Assembly: GCA_030587365.1 (NCBI GenBank)
Contig: JAUQZE010000022.1
Location: 1 to 64,000, forward strand
Direction: 5' to 3'
Source of the DNA: Candidatus Freyarchaeota archaeon
GTDB lineage: Archaea > Asgardarchaeota > Jordiarchaeia > Jordiarchaeales > Jordiarchaeaceae
Length of the DNA stretch: 64,000 nucleotides
Positions within the stretch are counted from its first letter, which is position 1. Each line of letters opens with the position of its first letter. Below the pieces are notes generated by a model. That model saw nothing but the letters and a program-made list of their open reading frames with translations. It was not told the DNA's origin and ran no database searches. Positions 50,919-60,438 of this stretch are shown here, one piece after another. The translations under genes and the position numbers were made by a program.

Positions 50919-51308
50919 AAAAGACAGAAACCCAAAAACAAAGAAAAAGGGTACGCAGCCAAACAGCTCAAAAAAAATAACTAAGCAGGTGATTAGCGAC
51001 CCCAAGAGTAAAGACGCCCCGCACCTCAATATTCTTCTCCTTACTTCCTTTTCTTACTATCAATAGAACACCCCTAACCTGATTATTCATCGATTATTTT
51101 TTCCCATCATCCTACCGTGTGAAACAGAAACAGGATAAAAAGTGTTTCACTCACCAAAAAGAAACTCAGAAAGCCAAAATAGAATCGAAACTCACAGGCT
51201 GTATAATTTAATTTTTCTGATGCTGCTTTGTACAACAATATCTAAACAAAAAAAGGGGAGCCGAGGGCAATGCCCCCGAACAATCGGTCGAGTCATCTAG
51301 CCCTCATT
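50919..51308. repeat. shared 3'-flank block B of the surface-protein unit
   Basis: From about 50982 to 51308 this matches 46793-47118 (same order of AAAGAC, TATTCATCGA, hairpin and GGAGCCGAGxxCA). The hairpin here is GTGAAAC/GTTTCAC at 51119-51150, about 159 bases from the stop of the surface-protein gene. The bases before 50982 are A-rich and hold no gene. Confidence 0.55.
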
Positions 51309-53246
51309 TTAAGCTTTCACTCTGCGGAAGTAGTAGAACAAAACAGCAGCCGCTACACCCACACCCAAAACACCTATAATGGCAGCGTAAACCATGGGAC
51401 TAACACCACCGCCCTGCGTTCCAGCCAACGAAAGCAGAAGCACGGGAAGCATTGTTTGAAGCATTGTTGGTTGCCAGGAAGCCACTGTGAAGTTTTCCGT
51501 GTGCGATGTGGACATGTTGACTTCTGTTAGTGGATTGTTTGAAAAACTGGCTATCTGCCACAGAGTGGAGTACCACACGGTGACGGTGTTGTTGTTCTCG
51601 GTCATAGAATCGTTTGTTACGAATGTCCTGTAGGGGGCGGCGAACCACGGGGTGAAACCATCCGTACCTGTTGGAGCGTCTGATCCCCCGAAATGAGGCG
51701 TAGCATACCACACCGCTATTGTCCCGTTGGACACCAGCTGGACCTGAACCCCGGATATTGGCAGACCCCCGGAATCGTTGACGTAAACACGCAGGTAGTA
51801 TGCCTCTACACTACCCGTAAAGTTATTATCGATACAGTCATCAGTCCAGTCATATCCTTGGATTGTACTGTTTAAAGCAAAGTTATCCCAGAGGTTATTA
51901 CCAGTGGAAGCCGCAATCATACGGAAGCCGTAGTCGTTGTTTGTGGCGTTGTTGCCCGTAAGATTATTATTGTTCGAGCTGGAGGTTAGGTAGAAGCCGT
52001 AGTTGGTGTTGTTTGCGGCGTTGTTATCCTTAAGATTATTGTTGGAGCTGAAGGATAGGACGAAGCCGTCGGTGTTGATGTTAGCAGTGTTACCCGAAAG
52101 ATTATTGGATGAACTGCCGAGTATGACAAAGCCGACGCCGTTGGTGTTGTTGTTGTTGTTAGCAGTGTTACCCGTAAGATTATTGTTGTTCGAGCTCCAT
52201 TCTAAGTAGAAGCCGAATTTAAGGTTGTAGTTTGCGATGTTATCCGAAAGCTTATTGGATGAACTTTGGATCAGGTAGAAGCCGTTGTTCCAGTTGTTGT
52301 ACGCGGTGTTCTCCGTAAGATTATTGTTGTTCGCGTTATCGGATGCGAAGCCGTGGCCATTTTGTGTGGCGGTGTTACCCCTAAGCTTATTGGATGAACT
52401 TTGGCCCAGGTAGAAGCCGTTGCCGGTGTTTGTGGCGTTGTTATTCGTAAGAGTATTGCTCGAGCTGGAGAGTAGGTAGAAGCCTATGCCACCACCGTTG
52501 CCGTTTGCGGTGTTACCAGTAAGATTATTGTTGGTAGAGCTGGTCCATAGGGAGAAGCCTCTTGCGGTGTTTTTGTCCGCGGTGTTATTCAAAAGAGTGT
52601 TGGAGGAGCTGGTTACTAGACAGAAGCCTTCGGAGTTGTTGTTTGCCGTGTTATAAGAAAGGATATTATTGGAAGTGGAGTTTAGATAGAATCCGTAGCC
52701 GCCGGTATTGTTGTTTGCTATGTTATCAGAAAGAGTATTATCGGCGCCGGAGAGTAGATAAAAAGCGAAGGAGTTATTGTATGCGGTATTATTAGTAAGA
52801 TTGTTGTTTAAGCTATCTATCAGGAGGAAGCCGTAATCCCACCCTGTGACTGTGACATTAAAGATGGTTACGTTGTTTCTGCCGACTAATAAGAAGCCGC
52901 CACCAGATCCGGTTCCAAGGCCTTGTACGATGTGTCCGTTTCCGTTTATCCATATTGGACTTGTATTATTCACAATTATTGTTGTATCATTAGTGACGTC
53001 TTCCTGAAAAGTGTAGTTTTGCCATATGTAAATGTAGTTGGTGCTCTTTTCGGTTATGGGGGAGGGAGAGTTCTGGGGGGCTCCTTGCAGGTATGCGTAG
53101 ATGAGCGGGTAAGTGTTTTGGTTCTGGTTCTGGTTTTGGATTGTTGCAACCGCTGTGATGATTGTGGCTGTTAGGATGACTGCCGCTAGGACTGCTGCTA
53201 TCTTTAGGGCTTTCTTATTCGCCCTGATGTTTCTCATGGTTTTCAC
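51309..53246 (-). CDS. secreted NosD-like beta-helix surface protein, paralogue
   Basis: A 645-residue paralogue of the 47119-48843 product. Basic head, signal helix (ALKIAAVLAAVILTATIITAVAT), then about twenty beta-helix turns (NNxNLTGNTANNNxxGFYLxxSSSN), an Ig-like segment (VYVNDSGGLPISGVQVQLV), and a C-terminal anchor with the same sequence VxxxIGVLGVGVAAAVLFYYFRRVKA. Very rich in Asn and glycosylation sequons. Likely an S-layer-associated or adhesion protein. The repeat region is more diverged at the DNA level than that of its paralogue. Confidence 0.82.
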   Translation of the reverse strand: MKTMRNIRANKKALKIAAVLAAVILTATIITAVATIQNQNQNQNTYPLIYAYLQGAPQNSPSPITEKSTNYIYIWQNYTFQEDVTNDTTIIVNNTSPIWINGNGHIVQGLGTGSGGGFLLVGRNNVTIFNVTVTGWDYGFLLIDSLNNNLTNNTAYNNSFAFYLLSGADNTLSDNIANNNTGGYGFYLNSTSNNILSYNTANNNSEGFCLVTSSSNTLLNNTADKNTARGFSLWTSSTNNNLTGNTANGNGGGIGFYLLSSSSNTLTNNNATNTGNGFYLGQSSSNKLRGNTATQNGHGFASDNANNNNLTENTAYNNWNNGFYLIQSSSNKLSDNIANYNLKFGFYLEWSSNNNNLTGNTANNNNNTNGVGFVILGSSSNNLSGNTANINTDGFVLSFSSNNNLKDNNAANNTNYGFYLTSSSNNNNLTGNNATNNDYGFRMIAASTGNNLWDNFALNSTIQGYDWTDDCIDNNFTGSVEAYYLRVYVNDSGGLPISGVQVQLVSNGTIAVWYATPHFGGSDAPTGTDGFTPWFAAPYRTFVTNDSMTENNNTVTVWYSTLWQIASFSNNPLTEVNMSTSHTENFTVASWQPTMLQTMLPVLLLSLAGTQGGGVSPMVYAAIIGVLGVGVAAAVLFYYFRRVKA

Positions 53247-53980
53247 TCATTTTTTATGGTTAATTTTTGGTAGAAACAATCGTTTCTACGTAGGGCAAGG
53301 CTCCCCGTTTAGTTGGTTTGGGAGCCTTGTTTCCCTTTTCTACTTCTATTATTTGCACCGCAGAAAGAGGGAGATGGTCTGTTTCAGTTATTCCTCCTCT
53401 CTTCTCCCGCTCTGTTAGTATCTCTAACGGTTATTAGTTAGCCATTCAACGCCCTTTTTTGAAAGGGTGTCTTTTATATATTTTATATATATATTTATAT
53501 ATATTTTATATATATATATTTATATATCTTCAGTATTTTTTAATGTTTTTTATATATTTTTAAACATTCTAATAAATATTTCTATTTTGAGGAACGCTGG
53601 TGTTTTCATCGTTTTAACTTGGTACATTGAAGAAGAAATACAGGTTAAACCCCCCTTAATTTAAGCCTAACGCCCTACGACACTCTCTACTCACCGCAGC
53701 ACTTCTTTTGCTTACCTGCATAAGTCCGGTCTAGGGTGGGCATTGTTTGATCTCGCATGTTTGTATGTTGGGTATGGTATCGGTCCCAAATTTTTGGAAT
53801 AATAATGAGTAGTAAAAATTCTTTCTAAATTTGGGTATCTGTTTGTATGCCGATGCTTTTTTTAGCGGGAACGCGTTCGGCAGCTCTTCTTTCTGTTTCA
53901 GTGGTTTATTCGCTTGGGCCTCATAAGTTGAGGATAATAAAGTCTTTTATCTTTTCGTTTTTAACGAATTCTTTTTATGG
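53247..53980. other. long intergenic region with TATA-repeat tract
   Basis: About 730 bases. A pure A/T alternating tract (ATATATTT-like units) spans 53471-53560. A GTTTCTACC/GGTAGAAAC pair lies near 53269-53290. No gene is supportable; a frame coding only Ile/Tyr/Phe across the tract is low-complexity noise. Confidence 0.45.
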
Positions 53981-55618
53981 CTAGAACCAATCCTTTGGTT
54001 CGTATTCGCCGAATACGCTTACCAGGGTTTCTCTTATTTCTCCCAGAGTTGCGTAGGCATGCGCACATTCTATGAGATAAGGCATGAGGTTATTTTCGGT
54101 CTTGGCCTGTTTCTCAAGCTCCTTTAATGCTCTCTGGACTTTGGAGTTGTCTCGGGCTTCTCTCAGTTTCTCAAGTCTCTCGTGTTGTACTCTTTCGACT
54201 TCGGGGTCAACTATGAGCACTGGAACGTTTACCTCGTCGTCTTGGACTATTTTGTAGCAGTTCACTCCTACGATTTTTCTTTTGCCCTGTTCGACTTCTT
54301 TCTGGTACTTGTACGAGGCTTTGGCGATTTCGTTTTGGAAGAAGCTTTTTTTGATTCCCGCGATTACTCCGCCTAGCTTCTCTATTTGAGCAAAATACTT
54401 GTAGGTTTCCTCCTCCATCTTATCCGTAAGCCACTCCACATAGTAGGAGCCGCCCAGGGGGTCGATGGTTTCTGCGACGCCGGTTTCGTGGGCTATTATC
54501 TGTTGGGTTCTTAGAGCCACGGTTACCGCTTCTTCAGTGGGTAGGGCTAGGGCCTCATCGAAAGAGTTGGTGTGCAATGATTGTGTTCCGCCCAGAACCG
54601 CCGCCAGAGCCTGTATGGCGACTCTGACCGCGTTGTTTAATGGTTGCTGGGCTGTTAGGGATACTCCGGCAGTCTGGGTGTGGAAGCGTAGCATCATGGA
54701 ACGGGGGTTAACCGCGTTTCGTTTCTTCATCTCTTTAGCCCAGATTCTTCGAGCCGCCCGATACTTGGCGACTTCCTCAAAAAAGTAGTTGTGGGCATTA
54801 AAGAAGAATGATAGGCGGGGTGCAAAAGTGTCTATGTGCATTCCTCTCTCTACGGCAGCGTCCACATAGGCGAGTCCATCCGCGAGAGTGAAGGCGAGTT
54901 CCTGAACAGCGGTAGACCCAGCTTCCCTTATGTGGTAGCCGCTTATGCTTATGGTGTTCCAGTTGGGAAGCTCCTCGGTTCCGAATTCAAAAGTATCAAG
55001 AATCAGCCTCATTGAGGGCTCTGGGGGAAAAATGTAGGAGTTCTGGGCGATGTACTCCTTTAGTATGTCGTTCTGAATGGTTCCCCTCAGGTCTTTTCTT
55101 TTGGCACCCTGATTTTCAGCCGCCGCAATATAGAAAGCCCATATAATGGCTGCGGGACCGTTAATGGTCATAGAGGTGCTGACCTTATTTAGGGGGATTC
55201 CGTCAAAAAGTGCTTCCATATCCTGTAGGGAGGAGATGGCTACGCCGCACTTTCCAACCTCGCCTCTGGAAAGGGGATTGTCTGAGTCATAACCGTAAAG
55301 TGTGGGAAAATCGAAGGCAACGCTCAGACCGGTCTCGCCGTGCTCTAAAAGATACTTGAACCTTTTATTTGTGTCAAAAGCGGTGCCGTAACCGGAAAAC
55401 ATCCGCATAGTCCATAGCCGACCCCTATACATAGTGGGGTATACTCCGCGAACAAAAGGAAACTCGCCGGGAAATCCCAGATCTTTTTGGTATTTAATTT
55501 GGATATCGTCAGGAGTGTAGAACATTTTAACTTCAATATTGGATAAAGTGGTGAACTTCTCGGCTCTCTCCTCGCCTTCTTGTTGAGCTTCCTTTTTAGA
55601 TGATTCAATTTTGGTCAT
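53981..55618 (-). CDS. B12-dependent acyl-CoA mutase large subunit (isobutyryl-CoA-mutase-like Phe/Gln signature)
   Basis: A 545-residue mutase large chain with all main blocks (GRLWTMRMFSGYGTAFDTN, TIQNDILKEYIAQNSYIFPPEPSMR, ISISGYHIREAG, SLTAQQPLNN, LHTNSFDEALALPTEEAV). Catalytic His229 is kept. The two residues that set substrate choice are Phe74 (Tyr89 in methylmalonyl-CoA mutase) and Gln192 (Arg207 there), the pair found in isobutyryl-CoA mutases, so a substrate without a free carboxylate is likely. No small subunit adjoins it. Start ATG at 55618 with GGGGTG upstream; an upstream frame extension lacks a site. Divergent from the glycyl radical enzyme gene. Confidence 0.88.
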   Translation of the reverse strand: MTKIESSKKEAQQEGEERAEKFTTLSNIEVKMFYTPDDIQIKYQKDLGFPGEFPFVRGVYPTMYRGRLWTMRMFSGYGTAFDTNKRFKYLLEHGETGLSVAFDFPTLYGYDSDNPLSRGEVGKCGVAISSLQDMEALFDGIPLNKVSTSMTINGPAAIIWAFYIAAAENQGAKRKDLRGTIQNDILKEYIAQNSYIFPPEPSMRLILDTFEFGTEELPNWNTISISGYHIREAGSTAVQELAFTLADGLAYVDAAVERGMHIDTFAPRLSFFFNAHNYFFEEVAKYRAARRIWAKEMKKRNAVNPRSMMLRFHTQTAGVSLTAQQPLNNAVRVAIQALAAVLGGTQSLHTNSFDEALALPTEEAVTVALRTQQIIAHETGVAETIDPLGGSYYVEWLTDKMEEETYKYFAQIEKLGGVIAGIKKSFFQNEIAKASYKYQKEVEQGKRKIVGVNCYKIVQDDEVNVPVLIVDPEVERVQHERLEKLREARDNSKVQRALKELEKQAKTENNLMPYLIECAHAYATLGEIRETLVSVFGEYEPKDWF

Positions 55619-55854
55619 AATCACGCACCCCAAACTTATCCTATAAACACAAACCATTACCTGAAACAAATACATTAATGACACTCAAAGACAAACATAA
55701 GAAAGATAGTTCAAATGTACTATAAATCTTGTGGGTAACCTTATTTGCTTCAAGATATACCTTCAAAATCTTTCCCCGACCCTACATACAACTTTTTTTG
55801 AACATGCTCCCGAGAACAACAATTCTTAAATGTTACAAAAAGAAAGAAAATGTC

Positions 55855-58212
55855 ATGAAATATGTTACATCTAAAGGAAAAATACAGAATATCGGAACTT
55901 TTCGTTCGGAAAAATTGAAAACCAGGCTACTCTCACTTCCAAAAGAGGTCTGCATCGAAAGAGCTAGACTGATAACCGAAAGTTATAAGGAAACCGAAGG
56001 TGAGCCAGTAATTATTAGACGCGCAAAGGCTCTCCGTAAGATACTTTCTAATCTGTCTCTTAACATTTGGACTGACGAGCTCATAGTTGGTAGTATTACC
56101 AGCAGGGAGCTTGGGGCTGGTATATATCCTGAGACTATTGGCGGGTGGCTCGATGGAGAACTCGACCAATTAGATAAACGAGTTCCCAATCCTTTTCTGG
56201 TAAAATCGGAGGATGTGAAGAAGCTAAGAAAAGAGGTTTTTCCCTATTGGAGCGACAAGAACATTCTTAACATTACTCTGGTAACCTGGCCAAAGGATTT
56301 GACGGATATTCATTTCACTGGTCAGGCATTTGTTATACCCGAGTTAGCGGGCTTCGGTCACATAGTTTTAAACTACGATAAAGTCCTCAAAAAGGGATTA
56401 GACGGAATCATAAAAGAAGCAGACAAGTACCTCGCCAAAAGCGATCCTAATAAGAGAGATTTTTATGAAGCAGCGAAAATCGCATGCCAGGCGGTGATCG
56501 ATTTCGCAAATCGCTATGCGGAGAAAGCCGAAACTCTCTTGTTGAGCGAGAAAGAAGAGGGAAGGAGAAAGGAACTCAAGAACATAGCTAAAATATGCAG
56601 AAGGGTGCCCGCGAAACCGGCTGAGTCCTTCCAGGAAGCTTTGCAAGCGATTTACTTCACCCAAATAGCCGCCCAAATAGAGGACTACGAAGCTTCCATT
56701 TCTGTTGGAAGGATAGATAGGCTTCTCTACCCCTTTTACAAATCGGACATCGAAAAACGTAAAATCTCCAAAGAGGACGCACAGACTCTCCTCGAATGCT
56801 TCTTCCTGAAGCTCAGTTCGGTTATCCCCCTCTGGAATAGTTTGACCACCCAGTACTTCGGAGGTCTACCGGTTTACACGAATGTGATGGTTGGAGGATT
56901 GGATGATAAGGGTAATGATGTGACAAATGAGGTTTCATACATAGCTTTGGAGGCTAGGAAGAAGAGCCACATACAGCCTAACTTCGGGGTTAGAATTCAC
57001 GAAAATACCCCTCCAGAATTTCTTGAAAAGGTTTCTGAGACGGTAGTCGGTGGAGAGACCAATCTATATTTTATCAACGATGGTATCACTATTCCAGCAC
57101 TCATCAAAAGAGGTATCCCAAGAGAAGACGCTTTAAACTATGCGGTAAATGGCTGCGTCGAAGTCGGGATCCCAGGCAAGAGCTTTACAAGCGGAGACGC
57201 TGGTTTGTTCAATCTCGCGTTTGCCTTGGAGTTGGCTTTGAACCGAGGGATAAAAAACGACCAAAGAATTGGGGTAGAAACCAAGGATCCTAGGGAATTC
57301 GAAACTATGGAAGACTTGATGGAAAGTTTTAGAGAGCAGGTGAATTTCCTCGCCTCAAAATTCATTGAAGGCATAAACCTGATGGACAGAATCCTCGCAG
57401 AGCAGAGGCCGAACCCATTCATCTCATCATTAACAGAAGACTGCCTAAAGAGCGGAAATGACGTAACCCAAGGAGGGGCGGTTTACAACTCTTCCGGAAT
57501 CCAAATCGTAGGAGTTGCTACAGTTGCGGATTCACTGGCGGCTATAGATAAACTGGTGTTCAAAGAGAAGAGAATCAGCATGGAAACACTACTCGACGCC
57601 CTGGCTAATGATTTCAAGGGTCAGGAGAGCCTTAGACAATTGCTGAGGAAAGCCCCCAAGTATGGGAATGACGACGAAGCTGATGAGTACGCGAGATGGT
57701 GCGTAGAGATGTGGTGCGATGTAATAAAAGATTATAAAAACTATCGTGGGGGCGAATTCTGGACCGGCATCTATTCCGCAACCACTCATGTCCCATTTGG
57801 AATGCTAACAGGAACACTCCCGAACGGCAGGAAAGCCGGAGAGCCCTTATCAGTTGGAATCTCCCCTTCCCAAGGAGCGGCGAACTCGGGACCAACGGCG
57901 GTTCTCAAATCAGCGTCAAAAATAGATTACAAGCTCTCACCAAACGGTGTAGCCTTGAATTTAGAGTTCTCTCCGGGCTACTTCAGAGGAAAAGACGGGA
58001 TTAAAAACTTCTCCGCCCTCCTCAAGAGTTTCTTCAGCCTAGGGGGAATGCACGTACAGTTTAATTTCGTGGGCAAAGAAACACTCCTCGCAGCTAAGAA
58101 AAATCCAGAAAAATATAAGGACTTGCTGGTAAGGGTGGCTGGATTCTCAGCAGCATTCGTTGACCTAGATCCCCGGGTTCAAGACGAGATAATCTCCCGC
58201 ACCGAATTCTGA
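55855..58212 (+). CDS. glycyl radical enzyme (PFL2/glycerol-dehydratase-like)
   Basis: A 785-residue enzyme. The C-terminal glycyl radical loop reads VRVAGFSAAFV with Gly763; the active-site Cys is Cys434 in NGCVEVGIPGK. The Glu two residues after the Cys is typical of radical dehydratases and lyases (glycerol dehydratase, choline lyase, hydroxyproline dehydratase), and not of pyruvate formate-lyase (CC). The substrate is unknown. It needs a radical SAM activase, and none is nearby. The ATG at 55855 gives the normal family length; an earlier ATG would add 42 implausible residues. Divergent from the mutase gene. Confidence 0.9.
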   Translation: MKYVTSKGKIQNIGTFRSEKLKTRLLSLPKEVCIERARLITESYKETEGEPVIIRRAKALRKILSNLSLNIWTDELIVGSITSRELGAGIYPETIGGWLDGELDQLDKRVPNPFLVKSEDVKKLRKEVFPYWSDKNILNITLVTWPKDLTDIHFTGQAFVIPELAGFGHIVLNYDKVLKKGLDGIIKEADKYLAKSDPNKRDFYEAAKIACQAVIDFANRYAEKAETLLLSEKEEGRRKELKNIAKICRRVPAKPAESFQEALQAIYFTQIAAQIEDYEASISVGRIDRLLYPFYKSDIEKRKISKEDAQTLLECFFLKLSSVIPLWNSLTTQYFGGLPVYTNVMVGGLDDKGNDVTNEVSYIALEARKKSHIQPNFGVRIHENTPPEFLEKVSETVVGGETNLYFINDGITIPALIKRGIPREDALNYAVNGCVEVGIPGKSFTSGDAGLFNLAFALELALNRGIKNDQRIGVETKDPREFETMEDLMESFREQVNFLASKFIEGINLMDRILAEQRPNPFISSLTEDCLKSGNDVTQGGAVYNSSGIQIVGVATVADSLAAIDKLVFKEKRISMETLLDALANDFKGQESLRQLLRKAPKYGNDDEADEYARWCVEMWCDVIKDYKNYRGGEFWTGIYSATTHVPFGMLTGTLPNGRKAGEPLSVGISPSQGAANSGPTAVLKSASKIDYKLSPNGVALNLEFSPGYFRGKDGIKNFSALLKSFFSLGGMHVQFNFVGKETLLAAKKNPEKYKDLLVRVAGFSAAFVDLDPRVQDEIISRTEF

Positions 58213-58237
58213 GGATTAACCATCGGCAAAGTAAAAC

Positions 58238-58555
58238 TTAAGTGTCTTTTCTCCAGAGGTCCCTAATCACCTGATCCCTTTTGAGCGGTTCCACTGTAAT
58301 ATCATCCTCCACTTCCGTGGTACAGGCAAAACAGGATTTACCGTTCACCCGAACCAAGCACCTCTTGCAGAATCCCAATCTACAGTTAACAAAAAACGCT
58401 AAACTGGGATCAAGGTTCTCCCGTATGTAAAGCAGGCAACCCTGAACACTCATGGGTCCCTTCAGGGGAACCTCAAAGGTATCGTAGTAGAATGATTTGT
58501 CCTTCTTGGGATCGAACCGGAAACACTTCACCTTGACTTTTTCTTTATTTGCCAT
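58238..58555 (-). CDS. [2Fe-2S] ferredoxin-domain protein (FrdB N-terminal-like)
   Basis: A 105-residue protein equal to only the N-terminal plant-type ferredoxin domain of fumarate reductase/succinate dehydrogenase iron-sulfur subunits. The four ligands appear as C-x4-C-x2-C (NCRLGFCKRC) and a later Cys in KSCFAC. The C-terminal [3Fe-4S]/[4Fe-4S] domain of FrdB is absent. The gene starts 12 bases after the stop of the FrdA-like gene, so it most likely passes electrons to that flavoprotein. Confidence 0.85.
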   Translation of the reverse strand: MANKEKVKVKCFRFDPKKDKSFYYDTFEVPLKGPMSVQGCLLYIRENLDPSLAFFVNCRLGFCKRCLVRVNGKSCFACTTEVEDDITVEPLKRDQVIRDLWRKDT

Positions 58556-58567
58556 GGTATCCTCTCC

Positions 58568-60385
58568 TTATTGTCTCTTCAAGGAGGCTATAGCTACTCC
58601 TATTGCTTCTTGGTAGGTTAGTTTCCCGCTGGGTAGGGAAATCTTGGTTACCACCGGTTTTTCGAATTTTATTTCGACATCGCCGTTCTTCTGCTTCATG
58701 ACTATGTTCTTGAGCCAGTTGTCGTTGTCCGTGTGAGTACAATCTCGACGGTAGAACTCTCCTCGGCTCTCCTCTCGAATAAGGGAGGCTCTAGCCGATA
58801 GGTACAGGCAGGTGAGCATGTTGCGCAGCTCGATGGCTCTGATCCACTCGTAGTTCAGTTCCCTGTTCTTGGTTGAGGTGACGCATAGTTTCTCCAAGTC
58901 CTCATTTAGTAGTTTCTTTAGTTCCTCGATCGCTTCTTTGAGCAGTTTGCCCTCCTTGATTAGTCCCATTTTTTTTCCGGAGATTTCGTGCATTTTTCTC
59001 TGAAGTTCATTCGGCTTGATGCCCTTGTCTCTTTGTAGAGGTTTGTTCATCCTGTCCAGTATCTCTTTAACCTGTTTGGCGTTTATCCATGCCTGCTTCA
59101 CCCTTTTCACGTATTTTGGAGCAAATTCGCCGGCGACTTTTCCTTGGACTCCTACTTCGGTGCAGGCGGAGGCTACTCTGACTGCGCCCCACAGGCCGCC
59201 GGAGCATTCTCCTGCGGCGAAGAGTCCGGGAATAGTAGTTTCAGTGTTTTCGTTGACTTTTACACCGCCTCCCATGTAGTGGGCTGCGTTTCCCACCTCG
59301 ATGTCTTCGGTTTTGCACTTCGCTATTAGCTCCGGCAGGAGTGTGGTGAATTCGTGGCGTGTGTCCTTGAGTTCTTCCTTCACACGCTTTTGAGCTACCT
59401 GAACGATGAAGTCAATGGTTTGTGCTCCGAGGTGTTTTAGTGAGAAGTAGATTCCACCGTGGGGTCCTCCCCGTCCGGCTTCGACCTCGAGTTCTGAGGC
59501 TATGGAAACTATTTCTTTGGTGCTCTGTTCCAAATTTTTGGGATCGTACTTCTCCATGAACCTCTCACCCCTACTGTTTAGTAGTTGAACCATCCTGCCT
59601 ACCTCCAATCCGCTGAATATGTAGAGGCTGATGCTCCCTCGATCCTTCGGGGGCCAGATTAGGGTGATGGGGCAGAATTGCACCATTTCCATGGAGATGA
59701 GTTCTGCTCCGGTGCGGTATGCCATGGCTACGCCGTCTCCGGTGAGGTCGTAGGGTCCGGTGGTGAAGGGGTAGGCCATTTGCCATCCTCCGGTGGCTAG
59801 GATTACAGCCTTGCATTTTATTAGGATGGTTTCTCCGGTCTTAATGTCTAGGGCTACGGCTCCCACTATTTTTCCATCGCTCATTAGGAGGTCTATAACC
59901 ATTGTGTCCTCGAGGATGGGAATGTTGAGTTCTTTCACCTTTTTTCGGATGGCTTTAACCCACGCGGTACCTGCAGCTGTGATGCCTCGGGCCATCTCTT
60001 CGGTGTGTACTGATTCAAAGCCGTATATTCGCATCCCCCAATCCATGAGGCCCTTCATAACTTTGGGAGCGTACTCCACGTACTTCTCAATCATTTTTTG
60101 GTTGCCAAGGTATAGGCCCTCCCTAACAATGTCTTCGAAAAATCTCTCGGGGCTATCACGGTCGTCACCCGAAAAGCCTAGGGTTTTGGCTGTTTTGCCG
60201 TCCAAGTTAAAATCCGCTCCCGCCATCTGGGAAGCCCCACACTGTCCTATCTTACCCTTTGTTACTATTAGCGCATTAATTCCCTGCTTCTTTGCCTCTA
60301 TTGCTGCGGGTCCTCCAGCTCCCTCGCTCCCCACAATTAAAAGATCAGTAGTTACAACTCTATCACATAGTTTCTCTTCTCCCAT
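58568..60385 (-). CDS. FrdA/SdhA-like flavoprotein
   Basis: A 605-residue FAD enzyme of the fumarate reductase/succinate dehydrogenase/aspartate oxidase family. FAD motif LLIVGSEGAGGPAAIEAKK near residue 15, ATGGW, then HYMGGGVKVNENTETTIPGLFAAGECSGGLWGA in the capping and flavin regions and a C-terminal helical domain with RREE-like RRDCTHTDND. It would reduce or oxidise a C=C bond next to a carboxylate. Together with the small [2Fe-2S] protein it makes a soluble two-component reductase; no membrane anchor. Comparable to thiol:fumarate-reductase-like archaeal enzymes, but substrate unproven. Confidence 0.87.
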   Translation of the reverse strand: MGEEKLCDRVVTTDLLIVGSEGAGGPAAIEAKKQGINALIVTKGKIGQCGASQMAGADFNLDGKTAKTLGFSGDDRDSPERFFEDIVREGLYLGNQKMIEKYVEYAPKVMKGLMDWGMRIYGFESVHTEEMARGITAAGTAWVKAIRKKVKELNIPILEDTMVIDLLMSDGKIVGAVALDIKTGETILIKCKAVILATGGWQMAYPFTTGPYDLTGDGVAMAYRTGAELISMEMVQFCPITLIWPPKDRGSISLYIFSGLEVGRMVQLLNSRGERFMEKYDPKNLEQSTKEIVSIASELEVEAGRGGPHGGIYFSLKHLGAQTIDFIVQVAQKRVKEELKDTRHEFTTLLPELIAKCKTEDIEVGNAAHYMGGGVKVNENTETTIPGLFAAGECSGGLWGAVRVASACTEVGVQGKVAGEFAPKYVKRVKQAWINAKQVKEILDRMNKPLQRDKGIKPNELQRKMHEISGKKMGLIKEGKLLKEAIEELKKLLNEDLEKLCVTSTKNRELNYEWIRAIELRNMLTCLYLSARASLIREESRGEFYRRDCTHTDNDNWLKNIVMKQKNGDVEIKFEKPVVTKISLPSGKLTYQEAIGVAIASLKRQ

Positions 60386-60438
60386 TTTTTCATCCCCTTA
60401 AAATGTTTGATTCGGATAATTGGGTTCTTCTCCTCGGT

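Noticed and set aside
53467..53664. 65-residue Ile/Tyr/Phe frame
   Set aside because: It is the translation of an alternating A/T tract; no ribosome site and no real protein composition.
53981..55618. Standard methylmalonyl-CoA mutase assignment
   Set aside because: The substrate-defining Arg is Gln and the Tyr is Phe, so the usual label would probably be wrong.
58545..59816. Frames antisense to or offset from the FrdA-like gene
   Set aside because: They follow the codon phase of the real gene and have no independent similarity.
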